A stretch of 64,000 bases of DNA from Eopsaltria australis (Eukaryota > Chordata > Aves > Passeriformes > Petroicidae): assembly GCA_034509425.1 (NCBI GenBank), contig JAVTVJ010000072.1:1116001-1180000 (forward strand). The letters run 5' to 3'. Under the pieces are notes generated by a model. The model was not told the origin of the DNA. It saw nothing but the letters and a program-made list of their open reading frames with translations, and did not search any database. Shown piece after piece: positions 23,945 to 35,262 of the stretch (positions within the stretch are counted from its first letter, which is position 1; every line of letters begins with the position of its first letter). Made by a program: the position numbers and the translations under genes.

Positions 23945-24823
23945 CAACTAAGTATAACCTCAGCAAATTGGCAGATGACACTAAGCTGAATGGTGTGATT
24001 GAAACACCTAAAGGATAGGATGCCATCCAGAGGGACCTGGACAAGCTCAAGAAGTGGCCCATGGGAATCTCATGAGGTTTAACAAGACCAAGTTCAAGGT
24101 GCTGCTCCTGAGTGGGGGTACCCACACAGTACCCACACAGGCTGGAGATGAACAGATTGAGAGCAGCCCTGCCCAGAAGCACTTGGGAGTGCCGGTGGAT
24201 GAGAGGCTGGACATGACCCAGCAATGGACACTCACAGCTCAAAAAGCTAAACATGTCCTGGGCTGCATCCAAAGCAGCGTTGGCAGCAGGGCAAGGGAGG
24301 GGGTTCTGCCCCTCTGCTCTGCTCTGGTGATACCCCACCTGCAGTGCTGCATCAGCTCTGGGGTGTCAGCACAGGGAGGACAGGGACCTGTTGGAGTGGA
24401 TGCAAAGGAGGCCACCAAGCTGATTAGAGGGATGGAGCATCTTTCCTATTATGGCAAGCTGAGAGAATTGGAGTTGCTCAGCCTGGAGGAGAGAAAGCTT
24501 TGGGCAACCTTCCTGGGACTTTCTGGTTCCTGAAGGGAGCCTGCAAGAAATGTGTGGAGGAACTTTTTACAAAGGCATGTAGTGACAGGACAAAGGGAAA
24601 TTAAGCTGAGAGTAGGTTTAGATTGCATATTAGGAAGAAATTCTTCACTGTGAGGGAGATGAGGCATTGGAGGCCCAGGAAAGTCGTAGATGCTTCATCC
24701 CTGGAAGTGTCCAAGGCCAGAGTAAATGGACCCATGAGCAATCTAGATTGGTGGCAGAGGGATTGGAACAAGATGATCTGCAGAGTCACTTCCATCCCAA
24801 GCCATTCTGTCATTCCATGATAC
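23945..24823 (+). mobile_element. CR1, 5'-truncated, plus strand (~880 bp)
   Basis: This is one of the longest CR1 copies here. It starts just upstream of the RT motif L-A-D-D-T-K-L (23968 on). It continues through the post-RT region, where 24054-24533 is open for about 159 codons with M-R-F-N-K-T-K, D-E-R-L-D-M and L-S-L-E-E-R-K-L-W. The C-terminal R-K-F-F-T-V-R-E-M-R-H-W part is at about 24629-24670, and the 3' tail ends CATTCTGTCATTCCATGATAC. Stops and frame changes make it non-functional. It shares the unusual word N-G-V-I-E-T-P with the copy at 11618-12040, so the two belong to the same or sister subfamilies. Confidence 0.95.
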
Positions 24824-27800
24824 TGAAAAAGGGCCTTTCTTTGATTCTGTTTGTAAGTATGCTATTAGTTGTTCTACTCACCAAAAATTCATATAAGTTT
24901 GTTTTCTCATCTGGATAAAAGGGATGAAACCAGACACTTTATCAAAGATAAAGTGAAAAAAACTTTATATTTCTATATATAAATAGTACCACTAATATGG
25001 TAAATGTAGTTGAACATGCCAAACCAGAGAAAAAATATCTTTTTATGATTATGTTGTCCAAATCATCATTCAAAAATCAAAGTAGGTATGACAGTGAAAG
25101 TTCAGACATTGTGTTTTTTCTTTCTCATACCCCAAGTAATAACGCTGTATTGACCAACTGTAGAAAGTCTGGTAATGAAAGGCTGATGTGAGAAGTCTGA
25201 AACACTGTTCAGGAAAACACCTTTCTGTTGAAGATTTTAAAAGGCTTCCCCAGAGCACCTGATTCTGTACCATATTTAAGGGGGTCTATCAGATCTTAAT
25301 GGTCTTCTGAGTTTGCACAGGGAAAGAAACAAGTGTTAACAATAGACACTCATCTGGGCCAATGCAGGTGCAATAAAATTGGCCATAGGATTGACAGAAT
25401 GTTCTCTTCCATACCTTGTCTCCATGAAATTGTGTAATTTATTTGGCAGCACTGTACCATGACCCTTTTTAGCCTAACTTATAAATCCATACGAGCTTAA
25501 CAAATCCTTTTTACTGCAGGGCTTGAGGCTCAAGGGTTGTGGTTATAAACACTGAACATCAATAGCCCTATATTTAGTCAAAAAGATTAATTCTATCTGA
25601 AAAAAACAAGGGGTGGGAGCTGCAAGGCGAAAGAAACTGGATAGGAAAAATTGCCAAAAGTAAAGGTGTGGAGAGGTTTGAGTCCAATCTCTAGCTTTCC
25701 TAGATGTCCCCAGTTTTTTGGACCACTTAAAGGAATGAAGACTTTTCAGGAAAGACTGGGATATCTTAAGCTTTTATGTGCATGAAACTGTTAAAGTTTA
25801 ATGCTGCAGTTTCTTTCTGCTCAAACTAAACAGACCACTGCAAGACAGTGGAATTATAAACCCATGCAAAAATAAAAGTGAAAATGTTATCTTGACGTTT
25901 GGTCCTGAATCGGCATCTAGGGGTAATCCAAAGTACAGCAAAACACACCTTAATCTATTCTCATTTGATGGAAAAACATCAATTATTACCATTCATACTA
26001 CTATCACCCAGGGTAATCTGCCTGTAATAGAAAAAAAAAGAGAAAAAGGTTACCTGTATTTACTAAATTAGTTGATATAAAAACTGCAATAAAACATATA
26101 AAATTATTCCCAATGCTCGAGACTGACAGAATAGCAAAACATTTGGATATACTATTTTTTGCTGTTTCTGATCTAACAGGTTCTTCTGATTAATCAAATT
26201 TGTTCTTAACCACTTGTTGGTCAGTAAAGCTCCTACAAATGTCCTTTAGGAACTAAATAGATACTGAAGGGAGGAAGATGAATGTTCTTGTATTTCTCAC
26301 GGTAATTTGGGTGGTGTTTGTGCCTTTAAGTAAAAACACCTTCATATTATTCAGCCCATTACAATAATTTTAAAGAATTTGATACACTTCTGATGTGATC
26401 CTGAGTACTGAATTTTGGATTCTGACAGCTAGGTTTAGTAGAGAACAAGCAAACTTTGCTTTCCTACCCTAAGTCTGGAGATACTGCATAGAGTCATTTT
26501 CCCACCATAAATTAAAAGAAATGAGCACCTAAAACAATCCCAAAATTCTAGAACAGTACCTTGGAAAATCATTGCTTAGACCAATCTAAGTAAGTAACAC
26601 ATAGTATTAGTCCAAAAACCTTGGAAAAATATCTTGTGTTGATTTTACTAACTACTGAAGGACAAAAAAATGCAGATTTAACCTAGTGCCAGTGTAGAAC
26701 ACTTTTATAGTTTGTAGATCATAGGAATGCCTAAAAAGCTCTTCAGATAGTCATTTGGAAACAACCATGCAAAAATAAACACAAGGATTAAAAAGAAGAT
26801 AGTTTCCCTATAACAATCATTTTTAAAAAAAGAAAAGGAGTAAGACTGAGCAGCTTCAAGAAAAGAACTTAAAAGAAAAAGGGATGTATGTAGAAATGTT
26901 ATAATTTTATAACATTTCTCTGAGTCCCACACTTAATCAGCAAAAATAGTCTTCCATGAAGTTCATCTGTAAAGATCCTTAGAGTGGTTTTAACAGTTTT
27001 AATTAGGCTGCATGTATTATTGAAAATGTTTCCACTTTGATTGCGTGTAGAGAAGTGTCTCTTTGCCCATGTAAAGAGATCAAATTGGCATTTGGTTCCT
27101 ATCTCCTTCAGAGCATTCAGATAAGGATAATTGCATTAGTTCCTGTCTAAACAATGTTTCAGACTAAAGCCCTAGGGCCAAAATACTAGGTCTTAATTGG
27201 CTGCACTACCTACTCTAGTCATGTAGACAAATTAAATTAATTACAATATTTTGAAAATGCTTCAATAACAACTTTTAATCACAAAACAGGGAAAAAGCCT
27301 CAGGAATGCCACAGAGGCTTAAATGTAAGCTATCTTTGGAGAGCCAGCTATGGTACTTTGTATAAAATACTCCTTTTGAAAATCAGAGGGGAGGTGAAAA
27401 TAGTTCTGTTATTCCTGGATGATTTTGCCATTAGAAATGCCAGTTTCATGCTGGTTTGAACATTAGATTTTTGCATTATGAGCACTGCAATGTCCTAATT
27501 TTTTCTACATCTCAACTAATTAGCCTATTCATGAGGCAAGTGTCTTGTGTTTATATTAATCTGCACCTGCACACTTGACCATTCCTTTGGCATCATAATT
27601 CTAAAATATGCAAAATAAATATCATTCACAATGCTGTCTACTTCCATAAACCTAGGCTTTTCTAGACAAGTGTTATAAAAAGCCTAATTTTTATGTCAAA
27701 ATCTGGAAAAGGTATTTTTTCAGTTTTTCAGAGAAAACAGTTCCTAAAAGATGTTTCTGAATATTATACCAGTAGATTGTACCTTTTCAAATTCATGTCC

Positions 27801-29256
27801 AGTTTTTAATCTGAAAATTCTTGATCCTTTTTATTATTAAACTTTTTGTGCTAAACATACCTAATGTTTCAATTTTATGTTTAAAATTTAATTATATTTT
27901 TAAATTTATTTAGAAATGTGAGACAATTTGATCCTGGTTTCTCATGGAAGTAAATGTATGTCATCATCCTACGTATATGTAAAATCTTGACCCTCAACAT
28001 GTTAATGTATTGATGCATTTCAACCAAATGAGGCGACTGGATAGAAGCCTTATCGACAATAAAGCTACAAGTTCTGTAAAAGAAGGTGGGTGAAAACACT
28101 CATATGTCAAACAATTTACAAGGGAAATAAAACCTCTACAATACCTAACACAAAAATCCACAACAGCCAGCTACAACTAGGATATCATTAGCATGAATGC
28201 CAATGAAACCAGAGACATAAGCCCATAGGGAATGTGTTTAATTTGTTCTTCAGCTCAGGGAGATTCTTGCTCTCAATTTGATACCTTGATAAATTAATAC
28301 ATGCATGAATTTTCAGTAATGCAAACTCACAATATTGTTGCTAAGAAGATGACAGGTGACTACCAGTCGTGAAAGCCATATGTTTCTTATACAAAGCAGA
28401 CAAAAAATCAGTTTGCAAAAACATATCCTGAGTTTGTTCTGTCCCAGAGAAGTTGTCTGTACTAGCTTGTAGAAAATAGTGTGAAAAGTTCCGAAGTACC
28501 AAGAAAGAAGGTTCAAAAAAGCACAAGAGCTCAAGAGGATTATGAAATTTGGTTATTGAGTCATAATAACATAAGCATAAGTCCATAAGCATAACGGAAA
28601 AGCATTGAGATCTGAGTAGAAGCCTTCCTACAGTACAACTGATCTAAAGGTTATCAAGCTACAAGACCCTGGGAGAAGGACACATCTTAGCAGCATGACA
28701 AGAAGAGAAAAGTGAATCTGTGATCTTAATAGAGATCCCTGTTCTCATTAACTAAGACTCCTTTAAAGGACAGAACTATAACAAATTAGGGTAGTTGAAT
28801 ATATATTTTAAATGAAGTTAAGCAAATAAACAAGCCTGGGAAACAATGTTCTGGATCAAAAAAAAAAAAAAAAAAGAAAAAGTGCATATGAAAAGATTTA
28901 GTATCACAGTTTTATTTTCTTTTCATTTTCTATTTTACATCACATATGTAAGAAAGCATTATACAAAAAGTTTCAGGCAATTGATTGAGTGCATCATCTT
29001 CCCCTTTAGCTTAACCTGCTCACTAGTGATAAGACCTAGTTTAGACTTTTAGGAGTTTTCCATCATAATAATTCTTATCTTACTGAAAAGAATTCACAGC
29101 CATAGGTTAACGTTTATTGCTTTTATTTCCAACACTTACTGCAATGGATGACTCCCAGTAGTGTCTCCCAGAAATCTGTAACTAATCAGTTTTATAACAA
29201 TTACAATATATTCTTAATAGTTTTAAGAGGAAGGATTCTAATTCTACAGCTATTTT
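24824..29256. other. Unique AT-rich DNA, no gene seen
   Basis: No exon or repeat family was recognised. It contains a 28-base hairpin at 26892-26919 (separate entry), an 11-bp direct repeat CATAAGCATAA at 28570-28594, and a run of 18 A at 28858-28875. Confidence 0.55.
26892..26919. repeat. Near-perfect 28-base palindrome
   Basis: Two 13-base arms, AGAAATGTTATAA and TTATAACATTTCT, are exact reverse complements separated by two T. It lies in unique AT-rich DNA. Function is unknown. Confidence 0.9.
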
Positions 29257-30020
29257 GGGATCGCAGAATATGCTAAGTTGGAAGGGACCCACAAGGATAA
29301 TGCAGTCCATCTCCTGGCTTTGCCCAGGGTCATCCCCAAGAGTCACACCATGTGCCAAAGAGCATTGTCCAAAGGCTTTTTAAACTCTTGTCAGGCTGGT
29401 GTTGTGACCACTTCTCTGGGGAGCCTGTTCCAGTGCCCAACCATGCTCTGGATGAAAGACCTTTTCCTCATAGCCAACCTAAACCTCCTCTGACTTCGCT
29501 TCATGCCATTTCTGTAAGATCTGGGTATGAGAGTGAAGAGACCAGTGCCTGCCACTCCTCTTCCCCTACAAGGAAGTTGTAACTGCTGTGAAGTTTCCCC
29601 TCAGTCTCCTCTTTTCCAGGCTGAACAGACCAAGTGATTTCAACCACTCCTCATTCAGCTTCCTCTCAAGGCCCTTCACCATCTTTGTTGCCCTCCTTTG
29701 GACTCTCTCTAATACTGTGATGTCTTTTCTATATCGTGGCACCAAAACTGCACACAGCACTTGAGGTGAGGCCACCCCAGTGCAAAGCAGAGCAGGACAA
29801 TCCCCTCCCTCGCCTGGCTGGTGATACTGTGCCTGATGCCCCCCAGGACACACTTGATCCTCCTGGCTGCCAGGGCACTGCTGGCTCATGTTCGACTTAC
29901 CATTGATCAGGACTTGCAGGTCCTTTTTGTAGTGCCACTCTCCAGCCTCTTGTTTCCCAGTTTGTTTATGCATCCAGGGTTGCTCCATCCCAGTGCAGAT
30001 CCCAGCATTTTCTCTTCTTA
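29257..30020 (-). mobile_element. CR1 3' part, minus strand (~760 bp)
   Basis: The left edge, GGGATCGCAGAATATGC, is the reverse complement of the tail of a CR1 subfamily whose end reads CTTGTGGGTCCCTTCC. On the minus strand 29566-29988 is open for 140 codons. It shows [26 protein letters not shown] and [13 protein letters not shown], the strongly conserved end of CR1 ORF2. The remainder toward the tail is frame-shifted. The copy is 5'-truncated after the region corresponding to the segment following RT. The CR1 tail at 44728-44790 belongs to the same subfamily. Confidence 0.95.
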
Positions 30021-30298
30021 ATCGTCAAATGGTTGGTGATTGCCCAGACATTTAATTTGTTAAGGCAATTTTTGTGCAGAGCTGAACTCAAGCTACTCTG
30101 ACATGTAAAGAATTCATACTTCGGTAGGCATATATTAATTGTTCACTCTGGCAGAAATCTCAGGAGATAACCAATACAAATTCTACAGAAGCACCCATAA
30201 AACTCATCTCACCCCCAGAGCTGATCACAATGAATGGGCAACAATGAAAATGTTGGGACTATTTCAATCCTCTAGTTCCTTTTCTGATTATAGATAAG

Positions 30299-30322
30299 AT
30301 TAATTAATTTAAACTAATTAAT
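30299..30322. promoter_or_regulatory. TAATTA-rich inverted repeat
   Basis: ATTAATTA and TAATTAAT are reverse complements separated by eight bases, giving four overlapping TAAT homeodomain cores. In AT-rich DNA such words also arise by chance, so this is a weak candidate. Confidence 0.2.
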
Positions 30323-33300
30323 TTTAATAAAGCAAAGATGGGCCCAAACTACTTGGTGGTTACAGGCGTTGAAAGTACTTTTCATGAACCCATATTTTTC
30401 GTAAGTGTCCAAAAGTTTTAATTATACTTGAGAAGGGATTCATGTTACCAAATTACACTTATTTTAACATTAGACCTCTAGTCTAGGTAGTTGTCTATAT
30501 TCTCTGAAATAAATAAAGAAAGGGAGACATATTTTCCATTCTTTTTCAAGAACATTTTAACAGGACAGTTGCATTTCACTAATAAAGATAAAGACTTAAA
30601 TTTTGGAGAGCAAAAGTTAGATGAGGTTGATTTTCCTTTATGTAGTCAAAACAGAGAACATGGTTATAAAATAGTCTTAGAATGAAACAAAAAAATTAAG
30701 GGTCTAGGGTGAATTAAAAATTTCTCACTTGAGGAAGACCACCATATTGAATAGAAAAACTGTGCCTTATTAAAAACAAAACAAATTATAGAAAAAATGT
30801 GCTTTTAAAGGACTGTATTTAAGAGGTTTAGTTACACTTTCAGATTACTTTTCTACTAAAGAAAATTGAAGTTATAGAAATATTTGAGACAATAAATTGG
30901 GGGGTGTTACTAAAGTCCTAGGAAGAGCTGAAAATTATAATTGAAAGGAAATGTGGCAATCATATATAATGTAATAATATTTAACATGGATTATGAAAAA
31001 AATCCCTTTTAAAGGTATTCATTACGTGACAATTACCAAATTATATAAAATTAATGCAATAGCTCCAAATCCTAAAGGTATAACTGTAAAATGGATGACA
31101 GTGCTTCTGATTCCACAGATAATTCCTGGTCTTGAAATAAAAAACCACCACGGTGAGGTTTGAGATTTTCAGCACTTCTCTTGTGGTATTTCATTTAGAT
31201 TTTTTTTATGCCTCCTAAAAACTCAGTATTTTAGATCTTTTGATCACCTGAAAATATTAGAATTTATTTTGTGAGGGGTAGATTTCTGTCTTCCCGCCTA
31301 CAAACAAAACTTTGAAATGAAGAAACTTAAAGGTAAGAAAACGAAGTTAAATAAATGAAACCCAGTAGTCTTGTTAAATCCTCATCATTTTTAATTTAGT
31401 CTTCTGATATTCAGATGCTTCAGTTATGATTCAAATGTATGTGCAACTGCAGCACTGAGCAGAATTTTTTCAAGTGTAATCTTTTCCTACTTCTGTTATA
31501 GGAGCATCAGAAATTCTAAAGGAATCCAATGGAATAACAAAGAGGGGCCTGGGAGAATGGGGAATCATTTATATATTCTAGTACCTGATCCTTTAGTTGC
31601 TCAAATATTTTAGTCCAGGATTGAGAGTTTTGGAAAGGTCAGTTGTGAATCTCTTCAGGAAACAACGGAAGATAAATTGCCTTTTTCTACATCCTGAATG
31701 CTCTACTAACTGAATGACAGAATACAATTAAATAGGCACCATCCCCATGGGTTTCAATATGCATGTTTATGCAGATCTGTCTAATATACTTGTGTCTTCA
31801 CTGATATAGGCTTTATAGGACCCAATAAGGATTGTGGGACAAATTAAAAACAATTCAAAAAAAAGGTAAGTAGAACATAGAGCTGAAGAGCTGAAGACTC
31901 TTCTTAGATCCTTACTTTAGTAATCATTTCATCCAAAATTTTGAAATGGAAAAAATCGATATTTTTTAGAGCTTACAGTGATGCCACTCATATATATGTA
32001 ACTGGAGTATACAAGGTCTGGTCTTAGATGTAAATATAAAATAATATCTAGATGCTTAACTAACATTAGTTCCTTTTGGAATATCACTTCTAAGCAATAA
32101 AGGATGAATTTTCTTAGACAACAGAAAAATAGGAATAACAAGGTGTTTTTCTTGTCTTTAACCTTTTAAAAGAGAAGAACACAACAAACACTAGCAACAA
32201 GTAATGATGTAGTAGTCTGCTCATTTCATTGTTCTAGTCATTAAAATCTGGAGATTTGCAATGGAGCTCTAGCCATGTGTGTGCTTCTAATTGAACAGAG
32301 GATATTCTTATAATATCTATCTTCTAATTTGCAAGTCTAGGTAATGATGTCAGTTTTACACTGACAGTTAACAAGCATAATGTGGTGTTAATCGAATGAC
32401 CTTTCAGCAATAAGTGATTGAAGAATTAGCTTCTCCAGCCTTAAATCACATTTTCACTGAATACATTAAGTGGAGAAATATCTTTTCAAAGTATCTGCAA
32501 GCACTGTAGCAGTATTAAGAATCAAAAGATCCAGCTATCTTGAGAATGAATTATTACTGTATTTTCTGTAATGGCAAGGATATGAGAAGAAAGGGAGACT
32601 AATTACTCCACGATCATTAAAAAGACCCCTAAAAGTCAAAAAACAAAATAGGATTACCAAAATGAACACACACATACATACACATACAATCTGAGAAATT
32701 TTTTTGACCTGAATTCTTGCTTATTTTATTATAATGCAACATCATTGATATTTACTCATTTGCCCATGACCTATTGTTTTGAATCCATTTTATTTCAAAT
32801 CAGTAGAGTTTTGGTCATATCTAGTGCATTATTTCCAAAAAAGTAGGCTTTTAAACAGATTTAAAAAAGCAAAAGTGGCAGCCAGGAGTAGCACATCTCA
32901 GTCTCACAAGTGCTAATGCTAATACTATTTCTTTCTAAACACAGTTTACAACAGAAAAAAAGCATAGATCATAAGCCCTTCCCTCCTCTTTTTTTACCCT
33001 CTTCTTTCTTGGTGGACATTCAAAGCAAAGTTCAGTTCACTTTCTTGTCAGTTGTTTTCACACCTTACCTGCCTGGTAGACACCACCCAGTTCTGTTCTC
33101 CATGGAGCAATGACATCTGTGACAGATTATAAAGGAAATTTTCTTAAGAAATATCCGTAATATTGATCACATATATGCCTATTTTTTTAGTAGGGTACTA
33201 CTCAGCTTAAGGAAGAAAGTAATATTTTACCTATGAGAGGAAACTATTCTAATCATAAATGAAAATGCTGGATAAAGAAAAATACATTAATATTGTGCTT

Positions 33301-33993
33301 TTCTATCTAATAAAACTCCAAACTTTAACTAACAAGAGTATTTGCTGTACACAAATCAAGAAAACCTTAATCAAATTCTACATTGATATAGGCAGACAAT
33401 TCATTCATAAAAAATTATTTAACCTAAAATACTTTTTTCTGATATGTATTGCACAATATGAGTGAGATGCATCTTGCCAGACCGTGCTCTTCAGTGTTCT
33501 CCAATGATTGTTTGGCAAGAGGTTGGAAAAATTTTACATGTTGATACTGTTGGACTTTTTTTATTCTTTCTGCTATCAATTTCCAAAAATGTAAATAAAT
33601 ATGTAATTGTGAAGAATTTCTGATTGTTAACAAGTGAGAATTTGATTCTGATCACTAAATATCATGGAATACAATAGACAACACTTTTGAATATAGTGCC
33701 TCTATCTGCTTTTCTAGATAGCTGTAAAAATGCTCATGCACAGATAATGACAGCCATAGAATAGCTGGAAGGCACTTTATATTTACCCTGAAAAAAATAA
33801 ATGAAGGTCCCAATCAGCATAATAGACATGGTGTCAATCATTAAAACATGCATCACCAAATCCCTCTATTGCAGAAATCTGTCCCTGATTGCAGTACAGA
33901 GTAATTACTTTTTGGATTTGTAATGACTAATAAACTGTATTTCTGCAAGTTGTTCTCTTAAGCATATTTCACAATTAATTATGCATACTGGTA

Positions 33994-34054
33994 TCATAAC
34001 ATCTCTTTGCTTCTTGTTCATCCAGATTACCTTGTATCTTTGGAGATGTTATGA
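33994..34054. repeat. 12-bp inverted repeat with 37-base loop
   Basis: TCATAACATCTC at 33994-34005 and GAGATGTTATGA at 34043-34054 are exact reverse complements. The spacer of 37 bases has no obvious further pairing. This is too short a stem for a typical microRNA precursor. Confidence 0.85.
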
Positions 34055-34904
34055 AGAAAAGTAGAAACTATTAATTGAAAAAAATAATTTCTCAACACTT
34101 GCCATAATCTTTAAATGTCATATCAATAGCTATAGGCAATGAACTTCGAGAAACATTGTTGCTCAACTTTTCTCTCATTAATAAACTGTAGAAGGACACA
34201 TTATACTCTCAGCAACTGTTTGCATCTCTGGACCACTCTCTTCGTTCTTGCTCACCATTAGCAATGTAAGTTTATAATTAAGGATGATCTATTCAAGGTC
34301 CTTTCTGCATATCAGAAATCCCAAAGCATAATTAATTGGAATGAACAGAGCATCTGGTTGCTTGTGATCTTATAGTTTCAATGTATATGATATTTAATTA
34401 AAATAAATGCCTTCCTTCCCACTCTCATAGGGGAATTAGCTCATTAAAATTTTCAAGAGTGAAAATCAGTCCTCCAGCAAATATTAACATTTGGGAAGGA
34501 GCAGAAGACTGGGTGGATAAAGAAACCTGTCTTCGGTGTTATACATTTGTCCCCTGGTGCTGGATGACACTGCTGCTACTACTGCTCATTCATCTTAACC
34601 TTGAGATATGAATCTTTGATATTCTCTCAAAACTAAGTTGGTTTAAAATACTTTTTTAAAAAACCTTGTGTCATGGGTCTTTTTGAATTCTCCAAGTAAG
34701 CACACAAAGAACTACATAATTCTGCCAAAGTTAATTCGTTAATCTGCATCTAATTAGCAAATATTCATAAACTAGACAATCTTCCTCTGTCTTATAGCCA
34801 AAATTTACTCTTTAGGTTCTTAAGTATTCTCTACTCATCTCCATCTAGGCAGGGACACCCTGTCTCATTTGGGGAGTCTGCATGCACATAATCCTGCTAC
34901 ATGT

Positions 34905-35262
34905 GGATGAGGGTAAGGTTGTGCAGGGAATCCACCTGGACTTTAGTAAAGCCTTTGAGACCATTTCCCACAGAATTCTCCTGGAGTAACTGGCTGGTCA
35001 TGGCTTGAATGGATGTACTGCTAGGTGTGTAAAAAATTGGCTGAATGGCCAGGCCCAGGGAGTGGTGGTTTAAGGGGTTGTCATGTATAGGTACAGGCTG
35101 CCCAGGGAAGTTGTTGAGCCACCATTTTTGGAGGTATTTAAAAGACAAGTAGATGTGGCATTTGGGCATGTGATTTAGTGGATTTGGCGGTGCTGGATAA
35201 ACAGTATAACTCAATCATTTTAAAGGTCTTTTAGAACCTAAATGATCCTATGATTCTATGTG
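34905..35262 (+). mobile_element. CR1 with large internal deletion, plus strand
   Basis: The 5' part reads through RT motif A (H-L-D-F-S-K-A-F-E-T-I-S-H-R-I-L-L-E) and on to the tract matching L-N-G-Q-A-Q-G-V-V. At about 35075-35090 it jumps straight to the CR1 C-terminal region (GGCTGCCCAGGGAAG). It then continues to the 3' tail ending ATGATCCTATGATTCTATG. The palm domain, the A-D-D motif and all following sequence up to the last ~60 codons are missing. The deletion may predate insertion or may have happened in place. Confidence 0.9.

Larger units (their letters stand above)
30021..34904. other. Unique AT-rich DNA, no gene seen
   Basis: No exon or repeat family was recognised. Structured spots are a TAATTA-rich inverted repeat (30299-30322) and a 12-bp inverted repeat (33994-34054), both entered separately. 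A short CR1-like word at about 33757-33780 is too degraded to call. Confidence 0.55.

Noticed and set aside
33753..33785. CATAGAATAGCTGGAAGGCAC as a CR1 tail
   Set aside because: Only about 25 bases resemble the CR1 end and the rest does not extend; too weak to list.
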